Shown here: positions 44,429-53,667 of the stretch, in pieces
Numbering within the stretch: the first letter of the stretch is position 1
Layout: the number at the start of each line of letters is the position of its first letter
From: Natronolimnobius sp. AArcel1
GTDB lineage: Archaea; Halobacteriota; Halobacteria; Halobacteriales; Natrialbaceae
Assembly (NCBI RefSeq): GCF_011043775.1
Contig: NZ_JAAKXY010000003.1
Span: 186,001 to 250,000, forward strand
Direction: 5' to 3'
DNA length: 64,000 nucleotides
The notes under the pieces: model-generated
Databases searched by the model: none
Told to the model about the DNA's origin: nothing
The model's input: only the letters and a program-made list of their open reading frames with translations
Made by a program: the position numbers and the translations under genes

Positions 44429-46599
44429 GTGACTACATTTTGACACTCGGTGGCCCGATTGGTGAGGGAGACGAGTTTGTCCGATTCGACACACTCGACG
44501 TCACCGAGGGATCGTCGTCGATGGGCTCCTGGACGGCGTCACTTCCGTTCCGAGAGACGTTCGACGATCGGATCTTCGAGGATATCTGGATCTACTACGA
44601 CGACGATCTCATCTTCCGTGGCGAGCTCGAGGAGTACGAGACGGACTACGATTCCGCCCAGACGACACTCCGTGGCCGTGGAGTGTTCGCTGAGTTGGAT
44701 CGTCACGTTTCCTTCGCTGAATACACCAGTACCACTGTCTACGACGCACTCGTCGATTTCTGGGCCGACTTGGACTACGATGCTCTAATTCTCCCACCGA
44801 ATCGTGAGATCTACGATGGAACATTCATCTCGGAGCGCGATCACCGGACTCTGTGGGCCTGGAACTCTGCTGCGACGATCAACACGGATGGTGTAACTCT
44901 CGAACGGAATCGACTCGTCTTCGAGGAGCCAGGGATCGTTCTCGACGACGATAGTGATGGTGATCAGCTCCAGACAATCGTCACCGACGAGCCGACTGAT
45001 TGGTTCGCGATGCTCGTTGTCACTGACGAGCCAGTCTCCTGGCTTCGTGCTGGACTGAAGCAGATGGATATGCAACTCGAAAACGAGATCGTCGACGAGG
45101 AGTGGCAGACGATTGAACACGAACGGCCCCAGCGACACCATCTCTTCCACTTCGAGTTCGATTCCGACGAGTACACTCACTATCGTCCGATGCTCGAGAA
45201 CGACGAGCCCATCGAAATTCCGAGAACAGAGGTGATGGCTCCCGATAAGGATGGGTTCGTCACGATCGATGAGGCCGAGATCGAGGGGACGACGTTCGAA
45301 GTACTACAGGAGCTCCACGATCTTGGATCCTACAACTTTGCGATCCGGGACTACGAACGGAAAGCCGTCGATGCATTCCCTGTTGGAACTGTCAACGTCG
45401 AACCCGACTGGCGGATCGTCTCGTCGACGCGCTCGAAGGATTTCACCGACTACGCGAATCGTGTCACTGTTACAGGTGCTCGACTTGACGATGGATCCTC
45501 GTACACTGCTACGTCCGAACACCAGGACGAGATCGAGCTCATGCAGGAGCGCGGTGTCGGTGACAACGGAGTGATCGAGAAGTACGAGAAGAGCACTGAT
45601 CTCGAAACTGAGGCCGAAGTCGAAGATCGTGCCGATCGACTCCTCGAGGAGTCAGTCACCGAGCGAGACGAGTCTGGATCGCTCTCAATCGTCCCACAGA
45701 TGGTGATGTCAGGTTACTCGTACAACGTGAGTGCCTGGGGAGACTCCTTCCCGTACGGTGCTCAGATCGGCCAGAACTCGCTCTATTTCGACGGCGAAGA
45801 CGCCGGTGTCGAGTTCAGCTACGATGGGAACAAAACTGGTGGCCACTGGACGTTCGAGTACTTGATCCACCCTCAGGGCCTCGATGAGATGGGTGACGAC
45901 GAGTACTATACGATACACGAGATTTCCGGTGAAGATCCGAGTTCTTGGATCCGCCTCTACGGTGATGGGAGTATTGAGCTCAATGGGGGGCAGATTAACG
46001 ATTGGATTGATCGAAGTCCTCCAGGACTCGTCAACAACGACGACGGCCAACGATTGTCGATCATCTGGGGGCCCTCTGTCGACATCCAGCGAGTCCTCGT
46101 CGACGGCCAGGTGAAGTGGGAGACGACAGAAGTCACGAGCTCCATCATCGAACCGTACGATAATTACAACACTCACACTCTCGGAACTGATCCAGATCGA
46201 GAGAGCGTCTACAAGGGTGGACTCGACGACGTCCGTCTCTGGACGTCGAGTGAGTGTCCGCAGGATCACGACTGGATCCTCGAGCACGCCTACGACGATC
46301 TCGTCCAGACTGAGACGAACCTTGAGGAGTGCGACATCTACTACAGGCTCAACGACGACTCGGATCCAACGATCACAGAGAACTACGGCTCCGCTGAAGC
46401 ACCGACAAGCGACGATGGTGGCTCTGCAGGAACGATCGACGGTGCTGAGTATCAGGATGCTGTTGGAGAACTCGACGAAGTCCAGTACTCACTGGGAAGT
46501 GGTGACACGATGTCTCTGGACTTCGACATCTCTGGCCGAATCGACACGGAGCTAATCCTCGCTCGAAAGGACGTCCGACGTAACAGACGGACGCTCTAA
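44425..46599 (+). CDS. Tail hub/tail-tip protein with inserted LamG-like domain
   Basis: A 724-residue protein. The N-terminal half (SLPFRETFDDRIFEDIWIYY, GELEEYETDYDS, VTVTGARLDDGSSY) looks like the gp27/gp18-type hub seen after the distal tail gene. At about residues 450-675 a concanavalin-like LamG domain appears (NSLYFDGEDAGVEFSYDG, GLDDVRLWTSSE). The hub fold then resumes (LGSGDTMSLDFDISG), so LamG looks inserted, not appended. LamG domains commonly bind glycans and may recognise the S-layer. Confidence 0.75.
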   Translation: MSDYILTLGGPIGEGDEFVRFDTLDVTEGSSSMGSWTASLPFRETFDDRIFEDIWIYYDDDLIFRGELEEYETDYDSAQTTLRGRGVFAELDRHVSFAEYTSTTVYDALVDFWADLDYDALILPPNREIYDGTFISERDHRTLWAWNSAATINTDGVTLERNRLVFEEPGIVLDDDSDGDQLQTIVTDEPTDWFAMLVVTDEPVSWLRAGLKQMDMQLENEIVDEEWQTIEHERPQRHHLFHFEFDSDEYTHYRPMLENDEPIEIPRTEVMAPDKDGFVTIDEAEIEGTTFEVLQELHDLGSYNFAIRDYERKAVDAFPVGTVNVEPDWRIVSSTRSKDFTDYANRVTVTGARLDDGSSYTATSEHQDEIELMQERGVGDNGVIEKYEKSTDLETEAEVEDRADRLLEESVTERDESGSLSIVPQMVMSGYSYNVSAWGDSFPYGAQIGQNSLYFDGEDAGVEFSYDGNKTGGHWTFEYLIHPQGLDEMGDDEYYTIHEISGEDPSSWIRLYGDGSIELNGGQINDWIDRSPPGLVNNDDGQRLSIIWGPSVDIQRVLVDGQVKWETTEVTSSIIEPYDNYNTHTLGTDPDRESVYKGGLDDVRLWTSSECPQDHDWILEHAYDDLVQTETNLEECDIYYRLNDDSDPTITENYGSAEAPTSDDGGSAGTIDGAEYQDAVGELDEVQYSLGSGDTMSLDFDISGRIDTELILARKDVRRNRRTL

Positions 46600-46631
46600 T
46601 TGGCCTCACTTTTCTCTCACAGTCGCTATCA

Positions 46632-46964
46632 ATGTCTGAGGCCTCAATCCCCATCGGATTCCTTGACACGATCCTCGCGCTCGTTGCTGGTGTTCTCTTC
46701 AGTCTCGTTGGTATCATCTATCGTCGACTTCGGAAGCGACTCGACGAGTTGGAAGAGAACGTTGCCGAACTCGAGTCCCAGTGCCTCCAGATCAAGAAGG
46801 ACATGGACGTGGCACACTCCTGGATGTTCGGACGCGAGGAGGATCCGACGAACAGTGGAATCGCTGCTGAAATCGAAGAGATCAACGAACGTCTTGAACA
46901 GCTCGTTGACGCGCTCCACGACGAAGAGGATCTCGACTTCGAGCGCGACGATATCGACGACTGA
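46632..46964 (+). CDS. TM plus coiled-coil protein (possible holin-like or host-interaction protein)
   Basis: A 110-residue protein: a TM segment at about residues 8-30, a basic stretch (YRRLRKRLDELEENVAELES), then a coiled coil with an acidic end. The layout is like XhlA-type hemolysin or small phage membrane proteins, but it lacks typical holin features. Coming last in the structural operon, it could act in exit from the cell. No endolysin-like gene was found. Confidence 0.55.
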   Translation: MSEASIPIGFLDTILALVAGVLFSLVGIIYRRLRKRLDELEENVAELESQCLQIKKDMDVAHSWMFGREEDPTNSGIAAEIEEINERLEQLVDALHDEEDLDFERDDIDD

Positions 46965-47195
46965 CGTCCCGACAGCTGATTCTTGATGCCCGATGACGCT
47001 CGGTGTGGGATCCGAGTCGAGGGAACAATCAGTCTCGTTCGAACCACCTCAGTCAAATTCGACTGGGGGATGTTGACACAGGTTGGTGGTATGTTATTTT
47101 CCGGCTCTCGAATTCGATCACTTACTGTCGCTATTCATGACAGAGATGATATTTTAACGGAAAATATCTTCTCTTCTCAGAAGCCATAAACACTA

Positions 47196-47789
47196 TCACT
47201 TCGCTCCAAGGAGCACATCAATCCCATTATTCAGCGCGACTGCGCCAAGCTGGAGAGCTATTTGTGGTTGATATTCTCGAGCTGTACTAAGACACTTTTC
47301 GAGTCTTGACTTGTCTGGATCATCTGAGTCAAGTTCTTTCCCAAATTCCTCGACGGCCTCTCTTAATTTCTCCCTTTCCGAATTCGGTATCATTTGCTTC
47401 TCTACCATTTCGAGTGTGGAATCGATAGAGACAGACTGTTCAACCCGTTGATTTGCTTCGAAATTGATTGTGGTGAAACTTTCTGAAGTGGAGGGCTCTC
47501 GGAAGTCACTTGTGTCAAGATCTAATACATCTGCGATCTTTAGACAGTTCTGCTTCACTTTTTGTACATCTTGTGGGTGAGCACTTGCACCTGTCCAATT
47601 ATGAAGTCCGACAGGTTCGACATTCTGTATTACTTCATTATCTGGATATTTGTCTTTGAAGTCCTGTAGTAATTCATTGAACTCTTCTACAAGTGTTGTC
47701 CCAACACTTTTTGCATCCCCTCGGTTTTGAGCCTCTTGGCACTCATCAAAAATGCGCTTCAAAGTTTTTGCAAGAAATTCATTATCCAT
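47196..47789 (-). CDS. Antisense AT-rich cargo gene of unknown function
   Basis: A 197-residue helical protein on the strand opposite to the late operon, in AT-rich DNA. The C-terminal part (SRLEKCLSTAREYQPQIALQ) is like the end segment of several small stand-alone proteins near mobile elements, but I cannot name a family. Location at the provirus end, opposite strand and composition suggest a gene expressed in the lysogen, such as superinfection immunity. Confidence 0.6.
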   Translation of the reverse strand: MDNEFLAKTLKRIFDECQEAQNRGDAKSVGTTLVEEFNELLQDFKDKYPDNEVIQNVEPVGLHNWTGASAHPQDVQKVKQNCLKIADVLDLDTSDFREPSTSESFTTINFEANQRVEQSVSIDSTLEMVEKQMIPNSEREKLREAVEEFGKELDSDDPDKSRLEKCLSTAREYQPQIALQLGAVALNNGIDVLLGAK

Positions 47790-48088
47790 ACTCGTAAATG
47801 TATACTATCCCCACATATCTCTTTCTGGATCAACGTTTGTGTCTCGCGCGCGGACGGTGCAGTCGTCAGTGCAAAAAGCGACAACTGATCTCGGGGACTA
47901 AACTCATTTACCACAGATATCAATCACATTGATGTTCGAGAGGTAACTTTATCATTCTGGACTCTGTTCCATTACAGGAGATCGTGACACGGCGTAGTCT
48001 CCGACAAGATACTCGTTGGAATGGGAACTCACACACTCTGAGGGTTGCCAGCAGTCCTTGCGAGAGATCAACTGAGGACGGAGAAAAC

Positions 48089-48106
48089 CCTCACTTGGGC
48101 GTGAGG
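48089..48106. terminator. Hairpin before the right att core
   Basis: CCTCAC-TTGGGC-GTGAGG, six base pairs. It lies eight bases before the right 18-nt core. It may be an integrase-arm site or a weak terminator. Confidence 0.35.
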
Positions 48107-48113
48107 AGGAAGT

Positions 48114-48131
48114 TAGTGGGTTGGGGCAGAT
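48114..48131. other. attR-like core of the provirus
   Basis: Identical to 11120-11137 over 18 nt. The tRNA-like match stops here (AAGGG follows), so no intact tRNA lies at this junction. The integrase at 48209 begins 78 bases further on, mirroring the left end. Confidence 0.75.
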
Positions 48132-48208
48132 AAGGGTCGAAGTACGTGGGATCTCTTCCCCCTCAGATCTGCGCGCGAGACGTCTTCTAACGGGCATCCG
48201 TGACAACA

Positions 48209-49207
48209 ATGAGCACGGACAAAGACGATCTCGAACCACTCGATCCGAAGACAGCGCAAGAGCTGTTCCTCGATCACAAGGCGACGGGCTGCACAGAATC
48301 AACTGTCCGAAACCATCGGTACCGTACGAACCATTTCATCGAATGGTGCGAAGAAGAGGGCATCGATAACCTCAACGACCTCTCCGGTCGAGACATCCAG
48401 CAGTTTCGACTCTGGCGGAAAGGAGATGGAGAACTCAACAAGCTCACGCTCCGGATGCAAATGAGCACGCTCCGCGTGTTCCTCAAGTGGGCTGGATCTA
48501 TCGAGGCTGTTCCTCAGGACCTCTACAACAAGGTAATGGTCCCTCGTGTCAGTCCTGCCGAGCGACGGAACGACGAGACCCTGGATGCAGACGATGCACA
48601 GAAAATCCTTCAGTACCTCTCGAAGTACGAGTACGCCTCGATTGAGCACACCTTGCTCGCGTTACTCTGGGAGACTGGCATGAGGATTGGAGCGGTAAAT
48701 TCGCTCGATCTCCAAGATGTTGACTTCGATGAGGAGCGTATCCAACTTGTCCATAGACAAAGTGAGGGAACAACGCTGAAGAACGGTAAAGGAGGTGAGC
48801 GTCTGGTTGCAATGACGCCAGCGCTCACAGAACTGCTCCGTGAGCACGTCGATGCTAACCGCCACGACGTGACTGATGATTACGGTCGAGAGCCGCTCAT
48901 CACAACGAGGCATGGACGGATGGCTCGAAGCACAATGCGTCGAATGATCAACCGGATCACAGCGCCGTGTTACCGCAACGAGTCCTGTCCCGATTGCGAA
49001 GAGGAGGTGAACGCAAAATGCCCAGAAGCGGTCAGTCCCCACGCCATTCGCCGTGGGAGCATCACTCACTTTCTCTCCGAAGACGTCCCAGTAGAGATTG
49101 TGAGCGATCGCATGAACGTGAGCCGTCGCATCCTTGGCGAACACTACGACAAGCGGTCAGAGGAGGTGAAATTAGAGCAACGTCGAGGCTACCTCGATAA
49201 CATTTAA
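48209..49207 (+). CDS. Tyrosine recombinase / integrase (int2)
   Basis: About 332 residues. The N-terminal core-binding domain (STVRNHRYRTNHFIEWCEEE) leads to the catalytic domain with Arg I in WETGMRIGAVNSLDLQD, HAIRRGSITHF and the Tyr in LGEHYDKRSEEV. A Cys-rich insertion (CYRNESCPDCEEEVNAKCP) precedes box II. It lies just outside the right provirus core, so it belongs to a second element sharing the att site or to a tandem integration. It is convergent with the next integrase, 14 bases apart. An in-frame GTG at 48200 is the alternative start. Confidence 0.9.
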   Translation: MSTDKDDLEPLDPKTAQELFLDHKATGCTESTVRNHRYRTNHFIEWCEEEGIDNLNDLSGRDIQQFRLWRKGDGELNKLTLRMQMSTLRVFLKWAGSIEAVPQDLYNKVMVPRVSPAERRNDETLDADDAQKILQYLSKYEYASIEHTLLALLWETGMRIGAVNSLDLQDVDFDEERIQLVHRQSEGTTLKNGKGGERLVAMTPALTELLREHVDANRHDVTDDYGREPLITTRHGRMARSTMRRMINRITAPCYRNESCPDCEEEVNAKCPEAVSPHAIRRGSITHFLSEDVPVEIVSDRMNVSRRILGEHYDKRSEEVKLEQRRGYLDNI

Positions 49208-49221
49208 CAACTGACTCGGCA

Positions 49222-50259
49222 TCAATGACGTCGGAATCGCCTAGAGGAATGGTCCTCTAAGTACCGGCGTCGCTGTTCCATTTTCGTCTCTTTGCTTCGT
49301 TTATCGTAATGCACGTCGAGTACTTTTGCACTGACGTTCATCCGGCTGCTTACGACCTCTGTCGGAACATTTTGGGTAAGATGATATGTGATTGATCCCC
49401 TTCGGATCGCGTGAGGAGATACGGAGGACGGACAAAGACTCGCTGACTTCTTGTTATCATTCAACGCCTCACACGTATCGAGATCCCGTCCGTGAGGACA
49501 CCGACCAGTGTAGACACATGGTCGCGTCCATCGGTAAACTATACTCCGAAGCGTGTTTTTGTGAGCACGACCGTGGACTGACGCCAACAGCGGCTCTCGG
49601 CCTTCGCCGTCTCGGGAATCCGGCCGCTGATGATAAATCCAGTCATCGAGAACTTCACACGTTTCGGGATCCAACGCGACAAGACGTTCCCCCTCTTGCT
49701 TGTTCTTCAACGGGGTAGATTCCCGGTGCCGAACTTCGAGATACCGGTCATCTGGATCATAATCTTCCACGTCTAACGCGTGAGCAGCTCCGACTCGCAT
49801 CCCAGTCGTCCAGAGGAGCCGAATCAAGACGTGATCGAACGAGGCGTACTCAAATCGGTAAAGGTAGTCCAACAGTTCGTGGGCCACGTCTTTTGTGAGA
49901 ATATCGTTACTCTGGTTGTCCCCACGGTTGAGCTTCGGCGACAATACCTTCTCGTGAAGACCTGAAGCAACAGCGTCGATCGATTCGCAGAACTTGATAA
50001 AGACGCGCAAAGTGTCCATCTGCGTCTTCACAGAAACAGCGTTCAGATTGCCTTCCTTTCGCCGCCAAATCTTGTACTCATGTAGTTGGCGTCCCGAGAG
50101 CGTGTTCAAGTTAGTTATCCCTTCTTCCTCACACCACCGGAGAAAGTGCCCAATTCGGTATTTGTGGGCTTGAAGTGTGTTTGGAGTGACCTCAGCACGT
50201 CTTTCATCAAGATAGATCTCAAACGCTTCCGCCGGATGGATTGACTCCAGTTCGGTCAT
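49222..50259 (-). CDS. Tyrosine recombinase / integrase (int3)
   Basis: About 345 residues, closely similar to int2. Arg I lies in WTTGMRVGAAHALDVED, box II is HAIRRGSITYHL and the Tyr is in LDVHYDKRSKET. The Cys-rich insertion is the fullest of the set (C...CPHGRDLDTC...CP). The ATG at 50259 (MTELESIHPAEAFEIYL) is chosen because the longer N-terminus reads through a non-acidic leader; an ATG at 50268 is also possible. It probably came with the beta-solenoid gene to its right. Confidence 0.88.
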   Translation of the reverse strand: MTELESIHPAEAFEIYLDERRAEVTPNTLQAHKYRIGHFLRWCEEEGITNLNTLSGRQLHEYKIWRRKEGNLNAVSVKTQMDTLRVFIKFCESIDAVASGLHEKVLSPKLNRGDNQSNDILTKDVAHELLDYLYRFEYASFDHVLIRLLWTTGMRVGAAHALDVEDYDPDDRYLEVRHRESTPLKNKQEGERLVALDPETCEVLDDWIYHQRPDSRDGEGREPLLASVHGRAHKNTLRSIVYRWTRPCVYTGRCPHGRDLDTCEALNDNKKSASLCPSSVSPHAIRRGSITYHLTQNVPTEVVSSRMNVSAKVLDVHYDKRSKETKMEQRRRYLEDHSSRRFRRH

Positions 50260-50514
50260 AGAGATCATACCCGTAGTCGGGTATTCCTCCCACCTTCTCA
50301 GGCACAATAACTCTATCAGTGTCAGTGGGCAACTGTACGGTTTCTTCAATTGAATTTCCGTATGAAAACCGTGTCCAGTACAAGGGTAGGAGTTATCGGG
50401 GACACCCATCTATTAGTTAGAATTATGCCAAAATTTGGGTGCTGAATATGAAGTATTAGTCGCTCACGTCTGATATCGCTGCTTAGATTCCGTCAGCAGT
50501 GTATAAGATCCCGA

Positions 50515-52233
50515 TCAAAATTGTTCGCGGTTACCAAGGATGTAGCCCAGAAGTACAATTGAGAGCGTGCCAAAGAACGTCTCGACCACCATTACGAATT
50601 GGACCCACGATTCGGACGGAATTCTAGGCGGTGCAACCGTAAACGCGAGAACGCTGTAGGAAATGTTCTCCGCGAGTGTGTCCTCAACGCTCGCAATCAC
50701 GTATACCGCGGTCGAAACCAGAAATAGCACCGCCATCCAGCCCATGAGATATCGAACCTGTACCCCGTAGCCTGTAAATACCCGAGAAAAGAGTGAAAGT
50801 AGATGCCGGCGGTCGAACCACCCATTTGCTGCCTTCGATTCGAGACTACGGACCCGACGCTCTCGGACGTGCATGTTTCGAGCTCTGCCAACGAGACCGT
50901 GCTCGCTGAACACGGTTTTGAGTTGGTGGTAGGCCCGCGCTGTAGCGTCCCATGCTTCGGCGTCGAAATCGGACTCCTCGTTCAGTCTCTCACAGGTTGT
51001 CGCGCCGTTCACGGAGATATTAGCTACATTTGCTTCACGGAGGTCGATCTCCGTGAGATCAACGCCACCAAAATTCGCATCAGCGAACGCAATCCTCCGG
51101 CAGTCTGCTTTGTGTAAAATCGCATCACGGAACGTCACGTTGCCCCCACTGTTTGTTCGAAACGTAGAACTGTAAAACGCCACGTCACCCTCGCCATCGG
51201 TTTGAAACGCCGCATCGGAAAAAGCCACGTCGCCCTCGCCATCGGTTTGAAACGTCGCACCGGGGAACTTCACGTCGCCCTCTCCGTCGGCTCGAAACAC
51301 CGTATTGCTGAACTCCACGTGACCCTTTCCATCTGTTCGAAACGTCGAATTTGGGAACAATACTTTCCCTTCGCCGTAGGCTCTAAAAGTTGCATTGAGG
51401 AAATCAACGCTGCCCTTGCCGTAAGTCCGAAACGTTACACCCTGGAACACCACGCTCCCCTTTCCATCTGTTCGAAACTTCGCATCGTCAAACAACAAGT
51501 CGCCTTCACCGACGGTCAAAAACGTCGCGCCTGGAAACAAAAGATCTCCCTCGCCGTCAGTTTGAAACGTCGCATCAGGAAACGTCACCTCACCTTGGTC
51601 GTCAGTTCGAAACGTTGCACCGGTGAACAGTACTCTGCCCTCGCTCCGGGTTTGAAACGTCACATCGGGGAACGCGACGTCGCCCTTGCCGTCGGCTTGA
51701 AACGTCGCATTGCGGAACGCCACGTCACCCTCGCCGGTGGTGATGAATTGTGTCCCAGCGAACGATATCGGGTGTCGTCCTTTCGTTACGAACGTTGTCG
51801 CTCTGAAGTTAAGGTTTTCGTTATTAGCCTGGAACCGTGCGTGATCGAATCTGAGGTCGTGATAATCGGTCGCCATAATCGTTTCAGCAGACAAATCGAT
51901 GGTGCCGAACGTTGCCCCGACGAATTGACCTCGATGTTCTGGACGGTCGGACCATGGACCGTCACCAGCGTCTTGAATTGCATCCAATAGCACTTCAGAC
52001 TCATCGATATCATCAGGCACGTTGGGCGGATCAGTGTGAAAGACACAGTACTGATTATCGTCGTTATCACTCTCGTCGTCTCGCTCAAGTGGTGGGTGCG
52101 GACACTGCCATTCCTCGATCCCAAGCCCACCTCGTGCTGGGACTTTGTCAAGGTGGAACGTGGACGACTCCGCCCCGTGCCAACTCTCCGGATCGGATTT
52201 GCTGGCGACATAGGCACAGGTCTGTGAACCCAT
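50515..52233 (-). CDS. Beta-solenoid (15-residue repeats) with C-terminal two-TM pore-like domain
   Basis: About 572 residues. The N-terminus has a Cys/His set (CAYVASKSDPESWHG, QCPHPP, YCVFH) that could bind metal. About 15 tandem 15-residue units (VAFxxATFxTDGEGD type, residues about 145-375) form a right-handed beta-solenoid related to pentapeptide repeats. Standard pentapeptide-like repeats follow (DLTEIDLREANVANISVNGA). Two TM segments near the end (about 496-515 and 545-570) flank a loop like the pore of 2-TM ion channels but without a GYG filter. A TATA at about 52255 gives a leaderless start at 52233. Confidence 0.7.
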   Translation of the reverse strand: MGSQTCAYVASKSDPESWHGAESSTFHLDKVPARGGLGIEEWQCPHPPLERDDESDNDDNQYCVFHTDPPNVPDDIDESEVLLDAIQDAGDGPWSDRPEHRGQFVGATFGTIDLSAETIMATDYHDLRFDHARFQANNENLNFRATTFVTKGRHPISFAGTQFITTGEGDVAFRNATFQADGKGDVAFPDVTFQTRSEGRVLFTGATFRTDDQGEVTFPDATFQTDGEGDLLFPGATFLTVGEGDLLFDDAKFRTDGKGSVVFQGVTFRTYGKGSVDFLNATFRAYGEGKVLFPNSTFRTDGKGHVEFSNTVFRADGEGDVKFPGATFQTDGEGDVAFSDAAFQTDGEGDVAFYSSTFRTNSGGNVTFRDAILHKADCRRIAFADANFGGVDLTEIDLREANVANISVNGATTCERLNEESDFDAEAWDATARAYHQLKTVFSEHGLVGRARNMHVRERRVRSLESKAANGWFDRRHLLSLFSRVFTGYGVQVRYLMGWMAVLFLVSTAVYVIASVEDTLAENISYSVLAFTVAPPRIPSESWVQFVMVVETFFGTLSIVLLGYILGNREQF

Positions 52234-52480
52234 AGTATATCCATCAGACCAGAGGTGATATAAACATCCACCTGTGGTGGGGATCAACGCACTAGGGGCA
52301 CTGTATGTGCTGCAAACACGCCTGTATTCAGCACGACTTTTCAAAGAGACACGTTGACTGGGAAGAACCTCAGCGGTCAATAAACACATATAGCGTGCAG
52401 CAGATTCACGAGAAGACAGATCTATAAAAGAGAATTTCAAGAAGGTCACTCCACGATATTCCTGACGCTTCGGCAGCGAT

Positions 52481-52512
52481 GCTTGAGTGAGTTAGCGCTG
52501 AACTGACTCAGC
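52481..52512. repeat. att-like repeat, site A
   Basis: CTTGAGTGAGTTA...AACT...CAGCA aligns without gaps to site B at 53631 (about 25 of 32 positions). It contains opposed GAGTGAGTT and AACTGACTC arms. It lies between the beta-solenoid and nuclease genes. Confidence 0.5.
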
Positions 52513-52626
52513 ACCTGTATAAAAATACTCATTAATACGATCGATCCAATGGGAGGAAAGGCCACGTCGGTGGTTCAAATTGGAGTTTTTAAATATAGGT
52601 GTAACGGGTCGAGGAACGCAGCGCGA

Positions 52627-53448
52627 TTATAGCCAGTCGTACCCTGCTGGTGTTGCGTAAAATACGTTCACGTCGGGAAAGTCGATGGAGATCTTCTGTA
52701 TAACTGCCTCACCGATCTTCTGGTTGATTTTTGAAGACGGTAGATTATCGTGACTAGGTTGAAATCGCCGCAACGGATCATAGTTGGCAAACAGAACAAA
52801 GTGGGAATCGAGATCAGTGTATCCCACGGTTTCGCCATCACCATCTTCGATTCCACCAGACAGTCCTTGGAGTCGGTTTAGGTCTTTTCCGATGCCATTG
52901 AAATCAAGGTCGATAGTCTCAGCGATTTCATCGACGGTTGCTGACTGTAGGTCAACGTCATCGACGCGACGACGAAGTCCCATCCGCTCACGGAGGTACT
53001 TGAGTTCAAATGCGTGATCAATCATCTCAAAGCTTAGCGATTGTTTACCCTTACTCCAGACGACAGGACGATAGTTCCGTGGATCGCCTCCTCTGAGGAC
53101 AGCGATATCAACTCGGTTCTTTTTATCGCTACCGAAGTCGGTCGTATACCAGAGCTCTGTGTGAACACGGGACAGGTGTGGTGTTGATCGCGCGTCAGCG
53201 ACCTGGTCAACCTGTTCCTTGACCCGTTCATCGTAGTCAGATCTGTACGACGAACTCCTGCCAACTTGCATCCCCTCTGATCCGAAGGGTGAGGAGCGGG
53301 GCGTCAGCGGCGAGTCATCTGACTGCTTGACTTCTTCACGCAGCAAGTGGTACAATCGAGATTGCATATCTGACTCGGTAAAGAAGTCAACAGGGGAACG
53401 TTCGAATTCCGTTCCTAACTGCTCAACAGCAGGACGAATATCGACCAT
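52627..53448 (-). CDS. PD-(D/E)xK-type nuclease-like protein
   Basis: A 273-residue protein. The core pattern is present: a helix after ESDMQSRLYHLLREEV, then VHTELWYTTDFGSDKKNRVDIAVL with the metal-binding Asp, and HAFELKYLRE with E-x-K. This matches restriction-type nuclease folds. It stands alone, without a methylase or translocase, between two att-like repeats, so it looks like a cargo cassette with a defence or element-exclusion role. The substrate is unknown. Confidence 0.65.
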   Translation of the reverse strand: MVDIRPAVEQLGTEFERSPVDFFTESDMQSRLYHLLREEVKQSDDSPLTPRSSPFGSEGMQVGRSSSYRSDYDERVKEQVDQVADARSTPHLSRVHTELWYTTDFGSDKKNRVDIAVLRGGDPRNYRPVVWSKGKQSLSFEMIDHAFELKYLRERMGLRRRVDDVDLQSATVDEIAETIDLDFNGIGKDLNRLQGLSGGIEDGDGETVGYTDLDSHFVLFANYDPLRRFQPSHDNLPSSKINQKIGEAVIQKISIDFPDVNVFYATPAGYDWL

Positions 53449-53630
53449 ATGTCAGTATCGAAATTAAGGCGATATGAATCTTGGGTAATAATACGCGATC
53501 AAATCATAGTTGTGTGTTTGGAAGAAATCAATTTCCCATTCGGCTCTTCAGTCATCCACCTGTGATTGGGAGATACGTGGGTTATAGTAGCGCCTCGAAA
53601 CAGTCTCTCTACGATATCAGATCGAGGACT

Positions 53631-53662
53631 CTTGAGTGAGTTACCAGTCAACTCATCCAGCA
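53631..53662. repeat. att-like repeat, site B (left end of mini-element)
   Basis: GAGTGAGTTACCAGT at 53634-53648 is repeated exactly at 57430-57444. It has opposed arms GAGTGAGTT and AACTCATC around a 7-nt spacer ACCAGTC, the layout of a tyrosine-recombinase core site. The stop codon of int4 lies about 20 bases to the right. Confidence 0.65.
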
Positions 53663-53667
53663 AAGGG

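Larger units (their letters stand above)
11120..48131. mobile_element. 37-kb tailed-virus provirus (siphovirus-like)
   Basis: The region is bounded by the 18-nt direct repeat. It carries an integrase at its left edge and a full set of head and tail genes in standard tailed-virus order: HNH, terminases, portal, head morphogenesis, protease-scaffold, capsid, connectors, tail tube, chaperone, tape measure, tail hub. No tail-sheath or baseplate-wedge gene was seen, so a long non-contractile tail is expected. Lysis genes are not obvious apart from a candidate at 46632. All core reading frames are open, so it may still be inducible. Confidence 0.88.

Noticed and set aside
46983-47189. Plus-strand open frame after the coiled-coil membrane protein
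   Set aside because: Weak composition, no start signal, and it runs into the AT-rich antisense gene's end.
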